Shown here: positions 37,950 through 46,640 of the stretch, piece by piece
Position numbering within the stretch: the stretch's first letter is position 1
How the letters are laid out: each line of letters opens with the position of its first letter
Assembly (NCBI GenBank): GCA_028277345.1
Contig: JANQGM010000033.1
Coordinates: 1 to 64,000, forward strand
Reading direction: 5' to 3'
Source of the DNA: Candidatus Bipolaricaulota bacterium
GTDB taxonomy: Bacteria; Bipolaricaulota; Bipolaricaulia; UBA7950; UBA9294
DNA: 64,000 bases
The notes under the pieces: model-generated
Seen by the model: only the letters and a program-made list of their open reading frames with translations
Told to the model about the DNA's origin: nothing
Databases searched by the model: none
Program-made: the position numbers and the translations under genes

Positions 37950-38369
37950 ATGATTATTGCTCTCGCCATTTCTGCGTTCTTTGGGGTTGCATGCGGCGTT
38001 CTAATCATCGGGATCATGCCGATCCATGTAAGTCTTCTCTTCTATGCATGCGGCCTCATCCCGGGAATCGTGCTCGCTCGTCTCACGCCGGGCTGGAAGT
38101 CCGCGATACAGCTTCCCGTTGCCTTCACAACGGGAGCGGGGATCGGCGCGCTTGCGGGATGGATCTTCCATCCACAACTGATCATCTCGTTTTATCATCG
38201 CATCGACGTCATCATCTGGGCGGCAGGCTTGGCTGCTCTTGGAGGCGCCCTATTCATCATTGCCGATGCCCTCACGCTCAGCGCTCCCAAGAAGAAAGCG
38301 AGCAAAGCGGAGCTTCAATCCTTCAAGGAATCGCTTGAACGTGTTCGGCTCAAGCAAAAACGAGAGTAG
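37950..38369 (+). CDS. small polytopic membrane protein
   Basis: MIIALAISAFFGVACGVLIIGIMPI..., several TM segments; SD GGGAGG. Confidence 0.65.
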   Translation: MIIALAISAFFGVACGVLIIGIMPIHVSLLFYACGLIPGIVLARLTPGWKSAIQLPVAFTTGAGIGALAGWIFHPQLIISFYHRIDVIIWAAGLAALGGALFIIADALTLSAPKKKASKAELQSFKESLERVRLKQKRE

Positions 38370-38377
38370 GCGCTCGT

Positions 38378-39457
38378 CTAGTTCGTCACTCCCGCACGAT
38401 CGAGAATCGCACGCACCGCCCAGGGCTGATCGGCCAGTCTTCCTGGGAGAAAGGCTGGAGGAGCACCAGCATCGTAGACGGCGTTGACTGGGTTTCTCTG
38501 GGGATCGAGATTGACGCGCACCCAGGGTACGCCGCCCGCCACGGCGGCAGTGATCATGTCCGCGGCATGCTTATTGTGCCACCATGCCGGACCACCTCCC
38601 AACCATCCCTCCGGATGATGGTACAACACCATGTCGGCGAGGGTGTCCGGCGGTTGAGCATGATCCCAGGTCGCTTGAAGGCGCAGGTACTGGCCGCGGA
38701 AACCCCCGATAAAGCAGACGGCCTCACGCTCTTCCCACCACGCTAGATTCTCAGGAGAATCATCTTGCCAAATGGGCAACCGCCCGAAAAGGGTCTCCAC
38801 GGTCGTTGGTTTCTGGAGATCGCCCGCGAGGAAACGTGCCCCATGGCACGTCACAAAGCTGTCAGACGGGCCCTCCCCATCGATGAGGTAGCGCACGGGA
38901 AGCTCCGGATACCTACCCAGGCACCCCGCCGCCATGGTGATCCCATACGACTGGCTCTTCACACCGATGTTGTTCGAATCGACGCTGTCAAGATCTGCGA
39001 TGAATCGGATGACCGCCGCCAACCCGTCTTGATGCCGAAAGCCGTTGTAGTCTTCGTCTCCTTCGGATCGCAGGTCATCGTTTGCAATCGAGTCCATTCT
39101 CCCTTCGGCATTGAAGCAGACGACAATCAGTCCCGCCTCAGCCAGCATCCGCGCATCACGCCCGAAGACTTCCATGCGACCGGGATTAATGCCCCCGGGG
39201 ACAAGGATAACGGCGGGGAACCGTTGCCCCGACCCTAGGTTTGCAACAGGCCTTCTCAATTGCCCATAGATGCGATTTCCCGTCGGACCGGGAACTTCAA
39301 ACGGTTCGACGACCGTCTCGTACGAACGCCCTGGATCAGCCTGCTCTCCAGGACTCCCGACAGACAGCCCAAGGCCCACCATAATCATGAATGCCCAGAG
39401 GCGAGTTGTACGCCTCCACGTTTGGATTGTCATGCCCCTCCACCTCCTGCGCCTCAT
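38378..39457 (-). CDS. alpha/beta hydrolase-like secreted protein
   Basis: 'FPAVILVPGGINPGRM...GVKSQSYGITMAAGCLGRYPEL'; N-terminal signal-like segment. Confidence 0.7.
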   Translation of the reverse strand: MRRRRWRGMTIQTWRRTTRLWAFMIMVGLGLSVGSPGEQADPGRSYETVVEPFEVPGPTGNRIYGQLRRPVANLGSGQRFPAVILVPGGINPGRMEVFGRDARMLAEAGLIVVCFNAEGRMDSIANDDLRSEGDEDYNGFRHQDGLAAVIRFIADLDSVDSNNIGVKSQSYGITMAAGCLGRYPELPVRYLIDGEGPSDSFVTCHGARFLAGDLQKPTTVETLFGRLPIWQDDSPENLAWWEEREAVCFIGGFRGQYLRLQATWDHAQPPDTLADMVLYHHPEGWLGGGPAWWHNKHAADMITAAVAGGVPWVRVNLDPQRNPVNAVYDAGAPPAFLPGRLADQPWAVRAILDRAGVTN

Positions 39458-39577
39458 TCAACCGTATCCCGATCGTTCTGCCAAGCGGCGCACAGCACGA
39501 GCTACGTTGAGGCCCTGAGCATGGCCTGCATTGCGAACCATCGCCGCGTTCACGATCATCGCACCTGGGAGGACGAC

Positions 39578-40941
39578 ATGAGCGATCTAGCCCGCGTATT
39601 CGACCATATCGACCAATGCAAGAGCGACTATCTCGAACGATTGTTTGACTACCTACGGCAACCGAGCATCAGTGCTCACCACATCGGGGTCGATGAAACG
39701 GCGAACTACTTGGTCGACCTCCTCGCGACCATTGGATTGGCGACCGAAGCCGTTTCCACCCCGGACACCCAATGATCCTCGGCCGGCGCGCTGAGCATTC
39801 CGACCGACCCACCGTACTGCTGTACGGTCATTACGATGTTCAACCTCCTGATCCTCTTGAAGCGTGGATCTCGCCGCCCTTCGAGCCCACTGTGAGAGAC
39901 GGGCGCATCTATGCCCGTGGCGCCGGGGATAACAAGGGCCAGCACTTCGCCAACCTCCTTGCGCTTGAAGCGATCTTGACGTGCAACGAGCGGTTGCCCT
40001 GCAACGTGATCGTCCTGCTGGAAGGCGAAGAGGAGGTAGGGAGCCCGCACATCGCCTCCTTTGTACGAGATCATGCGGCTTCGTTGCGAGCCGATCTGGC
40101 CATCACGTCGGATGGGCCGGTCCACGAGAATGGCCAGTCCTGCATCGTCTTCGGCGTTCGCGGTGTCGCCAGCTTCGAGCTCCGGGCACATGGGGCCAAT
40201 CGTGATCTTCACTCCGGCAACTGGGGAGGCGTGGCTCCCAATCCCCTTTGGACGCTCGTTCACCTTCTGTCCAGCATGAAGAACGTGGATGGAGAGATCA
40301 CGATCGAGGGGTTTTACGACGGCGTCACCAAGCCCACGGTACGCGAACGCACTGCCTTGGACCGCCTGCCATACGATCCCGAGAAGATCAGACGTGAGCT
40401 TGGGTTGGCTCGTCTCGATGCGCCCCAAGAGCGCGCCATCGCCGACCGGCTTGCCGTTTGGCCGACACTGACGATCAATGGGCTCCACGGCGGCTATGGT
40501 GGACCCGGAGGGAAGACGATGCTCCCTCACGAAGCCATTGCTAAATGCGATATTCGACTGGTGGGAAACCAATCGTGCGATGGGGTTCTTCAGAAGGTCC
40601 GTCGCCATGTTCAGGCCCATGCGCCTAGTGTGGAGTTTGTGCCGATGGGAGGAATGGAACCCTCCAAGACCCCGTTGGACTCACCCTTCGCCCTCCCGCT
40701 TCACGACGCCATTGTCGAAGCTCAAGGGGAAGTCCCTCTACTCATCCCCGCACTCGGTGGAACGCTGCCTGACTACGTTTTCACCCAGATTCTCGGCATC
40801 CCCTCGTTCACAATTCCCTATGCCAACCCGGATGAGGCCAATCATGCGCCGAATGAGAATCTGGAGCTCAAGCGCTTCTTCAACGGAATTCGAACCGGCG
40901 CCGCGCTGTTGCATCATCTTGGGAAACTGGCCACCAGCTAG
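39578..40941 (+). pseudogene. M20 family dipeptidase split by an apparent 1-nt frameshift near 39762
   Basis: ORF 39578-39775 (N-term) and 39772-40941 (C-term 'VLLYGHYDVQPPDPLEAW...YARGAGDNKGQ...LEGEEEVGS'); reading GGA CAC CCA ATG gives the expected 'GHP.(V/I)LG' joint. Confidence 0.85.
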
Positions 40942-41273
40942 CCTCGATTGCGCCTGCACATCCACTCACGAAGACCATGGTGAAGGGCAAGAAGTGGATG
41001 ATGAAACAACATGCGCGGCCCCGCCATCCACATCACTGAACGAATGGCTGCGCGATGGGCGCCATCGTAGCAGTGAATCGAACAACAGCGGCAGGTTGGC
41101 TTGTCCGTCCCATGAGAACACGCGTCAATGCGCGTTCGCGCATAGGCCCACAACTCTCGACAGGAATCACACAGCCCCTGTGTGCGATGCGTGTGCCGAC
41201 AGTAGATGCCAATCATCGCTTGGACCGTCGCCATCTCGCGGGCCCATCGACGATCCTCCAGCCGCGCCCTCAT
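40938..41273 (-). CDS. nitrous oxide-stimulated promoter family protein (YgbA_NO)
   Basis: 'AMIGIYCRHTHRTQGLCDSCRELWAYARTRIDACSHGTDKPTCRCCSIHCYDGAHRAAIRSVMWMAGPRMLFHHPLLALHH' matches the YgbA Cys pattern. Confidence 0.85.
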   Translation of the reverse strand: MRARLEDRRWAREMATVQAMIGIYCRHTHRTQGLCDSCRELWAYARTRIDACSHGTDKPTCRCCSIHCYDGAHRAAIRSVMWMAGPRMLFHHPLLALHHGLREWMCRRNRG

Positions 41274-42085
41274 CCGTCACTGCGCCGATAGAGCCCGTTG
41301 GCTCGATCCGCGGAGGTGACAATACCCCGGATCAACGCCGATCCGAATCCACGGTGCTCCATCTCGTTGAGACCGGCAATGGTAATCCCCAATGGCGTCG
41401 TCACAGTATCAATGAGCTCTTCGGGATGACTCCCTGACGCGAGGATGAGTTCGGCCGCTCCCTTGGCGGTCTGCGCTGCAAGCCGAATCGCTTCGTCAGC
41501 ATGGAAGCCGACTTGCACACCGCCCTGAGACGCCGCCCGGATGGCGCGAAGGAAGAAGGCAATCCCGCAGGCACAGAGCGCCGTTGCCGGAGTCATTTGC
41601 TCTTCTTCGATGAATTCCACGCGTCCCAGCGTGGAGAACAACTCCGAGATACCTTGCCTGACGGAACTCGGTGTGGCCGGTTCACAGGCCAAGCATGTCA
41701 TGGAGGCGCCGACGGCCACGCCGACATTGGGCATGGCTCGAAGAATGGACACATTCTCGGATAGGCGCGCGCGAATGCTTGCGATCGTCACATCCGAAAC
41801 CGTTGACACAATCGTGTGCACTTTCGGATCCACTGCGGCTGAGATTTCATCGAGCACCGCATCCAATTGCTTGGGACGTACGGCAATGAGGACGTACTCT
41901 GCCTCACGGATCGCAACCACATTGTCGCGCCCCACGCGAAATCCGTGTTCGCGCAAAGCGGGGGCTCCATCTTCCGTTCGTTTCGTGAGATGGATTCTGT
42001 CCGGCTCAAGGAACCCCGATGCTGTCAAGCCCCGAGCGATTGCCGTTCCGAGATTTCCACCACCAATAATCGTTAGCCGCTTCAT
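41270..42085 (-). CDS. proC: pyrroline-5-carboxylate reductase
   Basis: 'IIGGGNLGTAIARGL', 'ILRAMPNVGVAVGASMT', 'AAQTAKGAAELILASGSHPEELIDTVTTPLGITIAGLNEME'. Confidence 0.93.
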   Translation of the reverse strand: MKRLTIIGGGNLGTAIARGLTASGFLEPDRIHLTKRTEDGAPALREHGFRVGRDNVVAIREAEYVLIAVRPKQLDAVLDEISAAVDPKVHTIVSTVSDVTIASIRARLSENVSILRAMPNVGVAVGASMTCLACEPATPSSVRQGISELFSTLGRVEFIEEEQMTPATALCACGIAFFLRAIRAASQGGVQVGFHADEAIRLAAQTAKGAAELILASGSHPEELIDTVTTPLGITIAGLNEMEHRGFGSALIRGIVTSADRANGLYRRSDG

Positions 42086-42245
42086 GTTCGTTCCTTTCTG
42101 TTGTCGTGCCCCTAGAGTAGCCGATTCGTCGTTGGCACGACGTCAAGTCCTGCAAGATGTTGTGCTTGCACAGAAAGAACCCTGCAGTCGAACGGTTGGA
42201 ACCAGAGATGTACAGCACGGCCCCGCTTCCAGCGCAGAGGCGCCA

Positions 42246-42632
42246 CTACTTCGTTCGGTCCTGCAATGCCGCCTTAACCGTATCGCTTGCATGAAACGAT
42301 CCGTAGATCGAAATGGATCGAATGGCCTTGCGCGCCAGCTCAGGGCTGATGTCCTTACCCAGCGTCAACCCGCCGACAATGTGCAAATCCAGAACCTTCC
42401 CTTCGGAAAGAGAATCCTCCAGGTCATGGGCATCGAGCCTCATGACGCCGATCACGAACGATTTCTTGAATCCCGTTTGAACGACATCATCCCTGTATTG
42501 CCCCAAGTGCGATCGCACAGCAGCGCGGATGAACTCGCTTCGCGTCGCGAACAAGCCCTTGTCAATCAGCCGATCGATCTGCCCTAAATCGACAACGCCC
42601 AGCCCGATCGTGATCCTCTCGGATTCGCTCAC
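42246..42632 (-). CDS. ribbon-helix-helix (CopG-like) transcriptional regulator with C-terminal domain (GTG start)
   Basis: 'ITIGLGVVDLGQIDRLIDKGLFATRSEFIRAAVRSHLGQYRDD'. Confidence 0.7.
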   Translation of the reverse strand: MSESERITIGLGVVDLGQIDRLIDKGLFATRSEFIRAAVRSHLGQYRDDVVQTGFKKSFVIGVMRLDAHDLEDSLSEGKVLDLHIVGGLTLGKDISPELARKAIRSISIYGSFHASDTVKAALQDRTK

Positions 42633-42642
42633 ATCAACCCCT

Positions 42643-42756
42643 TCATGACTCGTCGGAAGCCGGTTCCAGGTGAATGAGGACCTCGCCTTCATCAACTGAC
42701 ACATTCAACCGGCCGATAGGGCGGATTCCGATACTTAGCGCAAGCTTGTTTGACAT
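42643..42756 (-). CDS. 37-aa small protein upstream of the RHH gene
   Basis: MSNKLALSIGIRPIGRLNVSVDEGEVLIHLEPASDES*; GGAGTCCGTATG context; ends 10 nt before the RHH GTG. Below ORF-track cutoff. Confidence 0.5.
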   Translation of the reverse strand: MSNKLALSIGIRPIGRLNVSVDEGEVLIHLEPASDES

Positions 42757-42782
42757 ACGGACTCCTAGCATTTCTGATTATC

Positions 42783-42799
42783 GATATCAATTTGATATC
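42783..42799. promoter_or_regulatory. palindrome GATATCAA-T-TTGATATC, candidate RHH operator
   Basis: 8-bp perfect inverted repeat ~27 nt upstream of the 37-aa ORF in an AT-rich promoter region. Confidence 0.55.
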
Positions 42800-42916
42800 A
42801 TTCTGATGCATTAATAGCATAATTTGGGTTCAACTGCAAGTTCCATCCGCTCCCTTGGAGCGTTGCTTTCAATCCCTCCTACGAATTCGTAAGCTTGACT
42901 CACAAAGGAGGTCACG

Positions 42917-44047
42917 ATGCGCAATCGCTCATGGCTCGTTATTCACCTGCTGATGGTTCTCATGCTCCTTCTGGTCGGATGCTCTTCGCCATCTCCTTCG
43001 CCGGAATCGACCTCCTCAAGCGACACGCCCCTCGCATCGGCTGAGGATGCGCAAGCGAGCGCAAGCAACGTCAATAAGATCGATCCGGAACGGCCTGTCG
43101 TTGTCACCGTAGGCGGCGTTCCTGCTTATGTCGACGACTTTGAGAACGCCAAGAATTCCCTGCTCAATCAATACGCTCAAACGTATGCCCAGTTCGGGAT
43201 GGATCTGTTGACCGTTCTGGCCGGAGCGGATGGCCGGATGTTCGAATTGGGAATCGAAGCTGAAGCCGCGCTCCAGCTCATCCAACTCATTCTTACCCAA
43301 GACGAGGCGAATCGCCGAAATATCACGCTTAACGAAAGCGACGTGCGTGCGGAATTTGACCGGCAATACGGAGAATTCCTGTCAAGCCGTGGCTGGACCG
43401 AAGCGGAACTTGAGCAATTCTTGGCAGACCAAGGACTTGACTTGGTCACGTTCCGAGCCGATGTGACACGCTACATTGAACATCAGCTATTGGCGATGGC
43501 CGTTCAAGAAGCCGTGGCAGGGGCCATCGACCTCACCGGTGACGACGTGGCCGCCTATTTCGAAGAGCACAAGTCGGAATTCGCCATGACCTACACAGGT
43601 CCCGGCGATCTGGACCTCTCCAGTGTCGAATCCGATGTCCGCGATGCCCTACGCGAGAGCATCGCACGCGAACGCGCCGAAACATGGTATGAGGAACTGT
43701 ACAACGCAACAGAGCTCGTCTTCAGCGATCCACTTCTCGGCGCGATGGTCATTCAGATGACGGATTTGGATGAAGCCATCGCCGTTCTCGAAGCCGAGCG
43801 CGATGCCGGCTCCGTCGAAGATGCGCACCTCCCTTTCGTCCTGGCCACCTTCTACGAGCAGAAGGCATCCACACTGGATGATGGAAAAGTAGTTGAGGGC
43901 GATGCCGAAATCATCGCCGCCTATCGCGAGAAGGCGTTGCATGCATTCCGGGAAGCACAGGCATCGCTGGGGAACGACCCTGCCATCGACTCCAAGATTC
44001 TCGAGCTAGAAGCCTTGCTCCCTTCAAACTCTGAGACCGCTCCTTAG
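42917..44047 (+). CDS. SurA/trigger-factor-like N-terminal domain lipoprotein lacking a parvulin domain
   Basis: Lipobox LLLVGCSS; 'NQYAQTYAQFGMDLLTVLAGADGRMFELGIEAEAALQLIQ' parallels the 46641 paralogue. Confidence 0.75.
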   Translation: MRNRSWLVIHLLMVLMLLLVGCSSPSPSPESTSSSDTPLASAEDAQASASNVNKIDPERPVVVTVGGVPAYVDDFENAKNSLLNQYAQTYAQFGMDLLTVLAGADGRMFELGIEAEAALQLIQLILTQDEANRRNITLNESDVRAEFDRQYGEFLSSRGWTEAELEQFLADQGLDLVTFRADVTRYIEHQLLAMAVQEAVAGAIDLTGDDVAAYFEEHKSEFAMTYTGPGDLDLSSVESDVRDALRESIARERAETWYEELYNATELVFSDPLLGAMVIQMTDLDEAIAVLEAERDAGSVEDAHLPFVLATFYEQKASTLDDGKVVEGDAEIIAAYREKALHAFREAQASLGNDPAIDSKILELEALLPSNSETAP

Positions 44048-44273
44048 ACATCTCCAGACATCTCCCCAAAAGGCCGATGCCCCCTTCCAGCCCTCGGCCC
44101 GCGCCTTCCGGCATCCGCGGCTCGCTCTGCCAAGTGCCAGCCGATGTCCGGAATGGCTACGCCTTACTCTGAATCGACGGAATGGAGATTGCATGATGGC
44201 TTTCTGAGCATTCATCGTGGGTTCATCTTCCAGCGTCATGCTTTCGCATCTTGCACGGAAAGGATGACATACC

Positions 44274-44846
44274 ATGAAAACGAATGGACGAAAGACACTT
44301 GGCCTGCTGATCGCCATCGTAAGCGCATTCTCCATGGCCGCTTTTTCTCAACCCGGAGGAATGGGAGGCGGAGAGGGCCATGAACCTCCCGTCTTGGATA
44401 TCGCCGGCGCCGCGGCAGCGCTCGGTTTGGACGAAGGCGCTTTGCAAAGTGCCTTCGGAGAACCCGGAAGCGGCCGTCCCGATTTCGCGGCCATTGCTGC
44501 CAATTTCGGAGTTCCCGAGGACGCACTCCTCGAAGCACTCGGCGTTTCCGCCGAAAGGGATGGGCAACGCGAGGGAGAGGGGCCCAAGGATCGCAGCGAG
44601 GAGCGTCCCGCCATTGACTTCGCTGCCGCGGCCGGAGTCTTGGGAATCTCTGAAGACGATCTCCTGGCAGCGCTCGGCGATCCCGGGCAAGGCCGTCCCG
44701 ATCTAGCCGCGGCTGCCGAGACGCTCGGAATCAGCGAGGATGCGCTGATCGAAGCACTCGGACTCCCCGAACCTGGCGAGAACCGTGGGGGCGAAGGCGC
44801 GGAGAAAGGCCAGGGCGGCCCACCGCGAGGAGGACCGCGCCACTAA
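44274..44846 (+). CDS. secreted repeat protein (four LGISEDALxEALG-type repeats)
   Basis: Signal peptide; internal repeats DFAAAAGVLGISEDDLLAALGDPGQGRPD / LAAAAETLGISEDALIEALGLP. Confidence 0.65.
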   Translation: MKTNGRKTLGLLIAIVSAFSMAAFSQPGGMGGGEGHEPPVLDIAGAAAALGLDEGALQSAFGEPGSGRPDFAAIAANFGVPEDALLEALGVSAERDGQREGEGPKDRSEERPAIDFAAAAGVLGISEDDLLAALGDPGQGRPDLAAAAETLGISEDALIEALGLPEPGENRGGEGAEKGQGGPPRGGPRH

Positions 44847-44863
44847 ACGTCCGATCACCTCAG

Positions 44864-44891
44864 AAGAAGGCTCCGACATCGGAGCCTTCTT
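44864..44891. terminator. bidirectional Rho-independent terminator
   Basis: AAGAAGGCTCCGA-CA-TCGGAGCCTTCTT between convergent genes; A-rich/T-rich flanks. Confidence 0.8.
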
Positions 44892-44909
44892 CACGTCTTA
44901 AGGAGGCTG

Positions 44910-45542
44910 CTAGTTACATCCACCCTGTCCGCCGTCGATAACAACGATCAGCATGCTCATCGTGTCCGAGAAACCCTCGTTATCCGTCACTGTCAGCGTT
45001 GCCGTATAGGTTCCTTCGGCAGCATAGGTATGGATCACGGAGACCCCGGATCCCGTACTTCCATCGCCGTACGTCCAGATGTAGGTCGAGATCGTTCCAT
45101 TGGGATCGCTCGACGCAGCGGCATTAAACGCAACCGTCAGCGGGGTTCCTCCAGAAGACGGGGAGGCTGTAAAGCTCGCCTCAGGAAGGTTGCTCGGCTC
45201 GATCACCCAGATCGTTTGCGCCGTACTCGACTGCTTCCCCTGTGAGTCCGTCACAGTCAAGCGAATCGTGAACTGTCCTTCGTTCGTGTAGGTATGGGTC
45301 GCCGAAACGCCCGATCCGAACGAACCGTCCCCAAAATCCCAATTGAAGGTAAGTACATCCCCTTCAGGATCAATCGAAGACGCCCCATTGACCTCGATCA
45401 ACAGAGGCGCGGGGCCCGTTGTCGGGGATACGTTGAAACTGGCAATCGGCGCTCCGTTGAACAACGCACAGCCTGAAATTGCGGCAACCATTATGAATAG
45501 GGCCATTCCCAGAGAAAGAATCCGTAATCGACGCACGTTCAT
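44910..45542 (-). CDS. lipoprotein with two PKD domains
   Basis: 'AAISGCALF' lipobox; two 'W(D/T)(F)YGDGS.GSGVS..HTY..EG.(F/Y)T..LTVTD' units. Confidence 0.85.
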   Translation of the reverse strand: MNVRRLRILSLGMALFIMVAAISGCALFNGAPIASFNVSPTTGPAPLLIEVNGASSIDPEGDVLTFNWDFGDGSFGSGVSATHTYTNEGQFTIRLTVTDSQGKQSSTAQTIWVIEPSNLPEASFTASPSSGGTPLTVAFNAAASSDPNGTISTYIWTYGDGSTGSGVSVIHTYAAEGTYTATLTVTDNEGFSDTMSMLIVVIDGGQGGCN

Positions 45543-45724
45543 CACCTCTCCGCAACGGTATCGCATCGCGAACCGATATACAAGTAATTTGATACCAGTA
45601 TTCCAATTTAAGAGACCCACGCCAGGACAGCCACGCCCTCCCACAGGGACGCCTAGCCACCGATCCCATGGGACACGAAGAATCGTTCCTTGCTTCGCAC
45701 CGTCAGCTTCGTTAGGGTGGAGGC

Positions 45725-46258
45725 ATGAGGTCTTCACATCAGTACACACGCGCGCGGCCCACGGTCATTCGCGTTCATGACCGCATGCAACGCAACTTCC
45801 ACTACACGTTGACGGAACGTGAGGGGGCGGCCTTTTCGCCACGGTTTAATCCCGATTTGACGCCTCAGAACATGCTCGAATTGGGCGTTTTCGGAGGCAA
45901 GTACTTGACCGACTGCCGCTCCGAATTTCCGCCAAGTTGGTTCACCAAAGCGAAGTTGTCTCCGAAACACCCCGATCCGTCGATGAATTGCTTCGGCGTT
46001 CTCGCCTCGCAAAACCTGCAGGCATGGCAGGCCAAGGGATGGATTCACCCCGACGATCCGCGCGGTTGGTTTCAATGGTATTGTCGCTACTATTTGGGCA
46101 GGCGGTGCGAAGACGACGAGCGTCAAATGGTACGATGGCGATCCATGCGGCGCCACATCGCTCAACTCCAGAACCACTGCATGCCCGGGGATGCGTCGTG
46201 CCGTCCAAGACAACGCCAAGCCTTGCTCCATTGGGCCTATGACAGCCGTCAACTCTAA
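45725..46258 (+). CDS. conserved hypothetical protein
   Basis: Dense aromatic/charged pattern 'FNPDLTPQNMLELGVFGGKYLTDCRSEFP..WF'; looks like a widely conserved hypothetical. Confidence 0.65.
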   Translation: MRSSHQYTRARPTVIRVHDRMQRNFHYTLTEREGAAFSPRFNPDLTPQNMLELGVFGGKYLTDCRSEFPPSWFTKAKLSPKHPDPSMNCFGVLASQNLQAWQAKGWIHPDDPRGWFQWYCRYYLGRRCEDDERQMVRWRSMRRHIAQLQNHCMPGDASCRPRQRQALLHWAYDSRQL

Positions 46259-46499
46259 GGCATGAGCTCATACTGAACGCCGCACCCCCGGCTTCACAAG
46301 CTCCTGACAGAGCCTTCATAGCGTTCATCGCCGAAAACCGGCTGAAAAAGGAGCTTGCTTGCACAAGCGACCGCCCTATCGTGAAAGCGCTCACATCGGA
46401 ACCACGCCATGATCACCGAGGGCACAAATCGTGATCATGGCTCCTTCACACGTCCGGCGTACGGTAAAGGACCTGCACCAACCTCCGCAGGATTCGTCA

Positions 46500-46536
46500 A
46501 GAGGAACGCCATGGCGCGCACGCTAGGCGTTCCTCT
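46500..46536 (+). terminator. hairpin AGAGGAACGCC...GGCGTTCCTCT followed by CCCTTTTAG
   Basis: 11-bp perfect stem, loop of 15 nt. Confidence 0.5.
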
Positions 46537-46640
46537 CCCTTTTAGGGCGCCTGCCGCAAACGCCTCTGGGCTTCGCTGACAAGCAGGCTTTGCTTCTGTC
46601 CCATCGGATCGTATCCTTTGGGCACGCTAAGGAGGCGGTT

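Noticed and set aside
34180-39775. Programmed -1 frameshifting as the explanation for the MFS and M20 splits
   Set aside because: No X_XXY_YYZ heptamer or obvious stimulatory hairpin at either joint; simple 1-nt indels explain both.
40478-41437. 319-aa plus-strand ORF
   Set aside because: Out-of-frame shadow over the M20 peptidase and antisense to YgbA-like/proC genes.
41541-42587. 348-aa plus-strand ORF
   Set aside because: Antisense to proC and the RHH gene; no family features.
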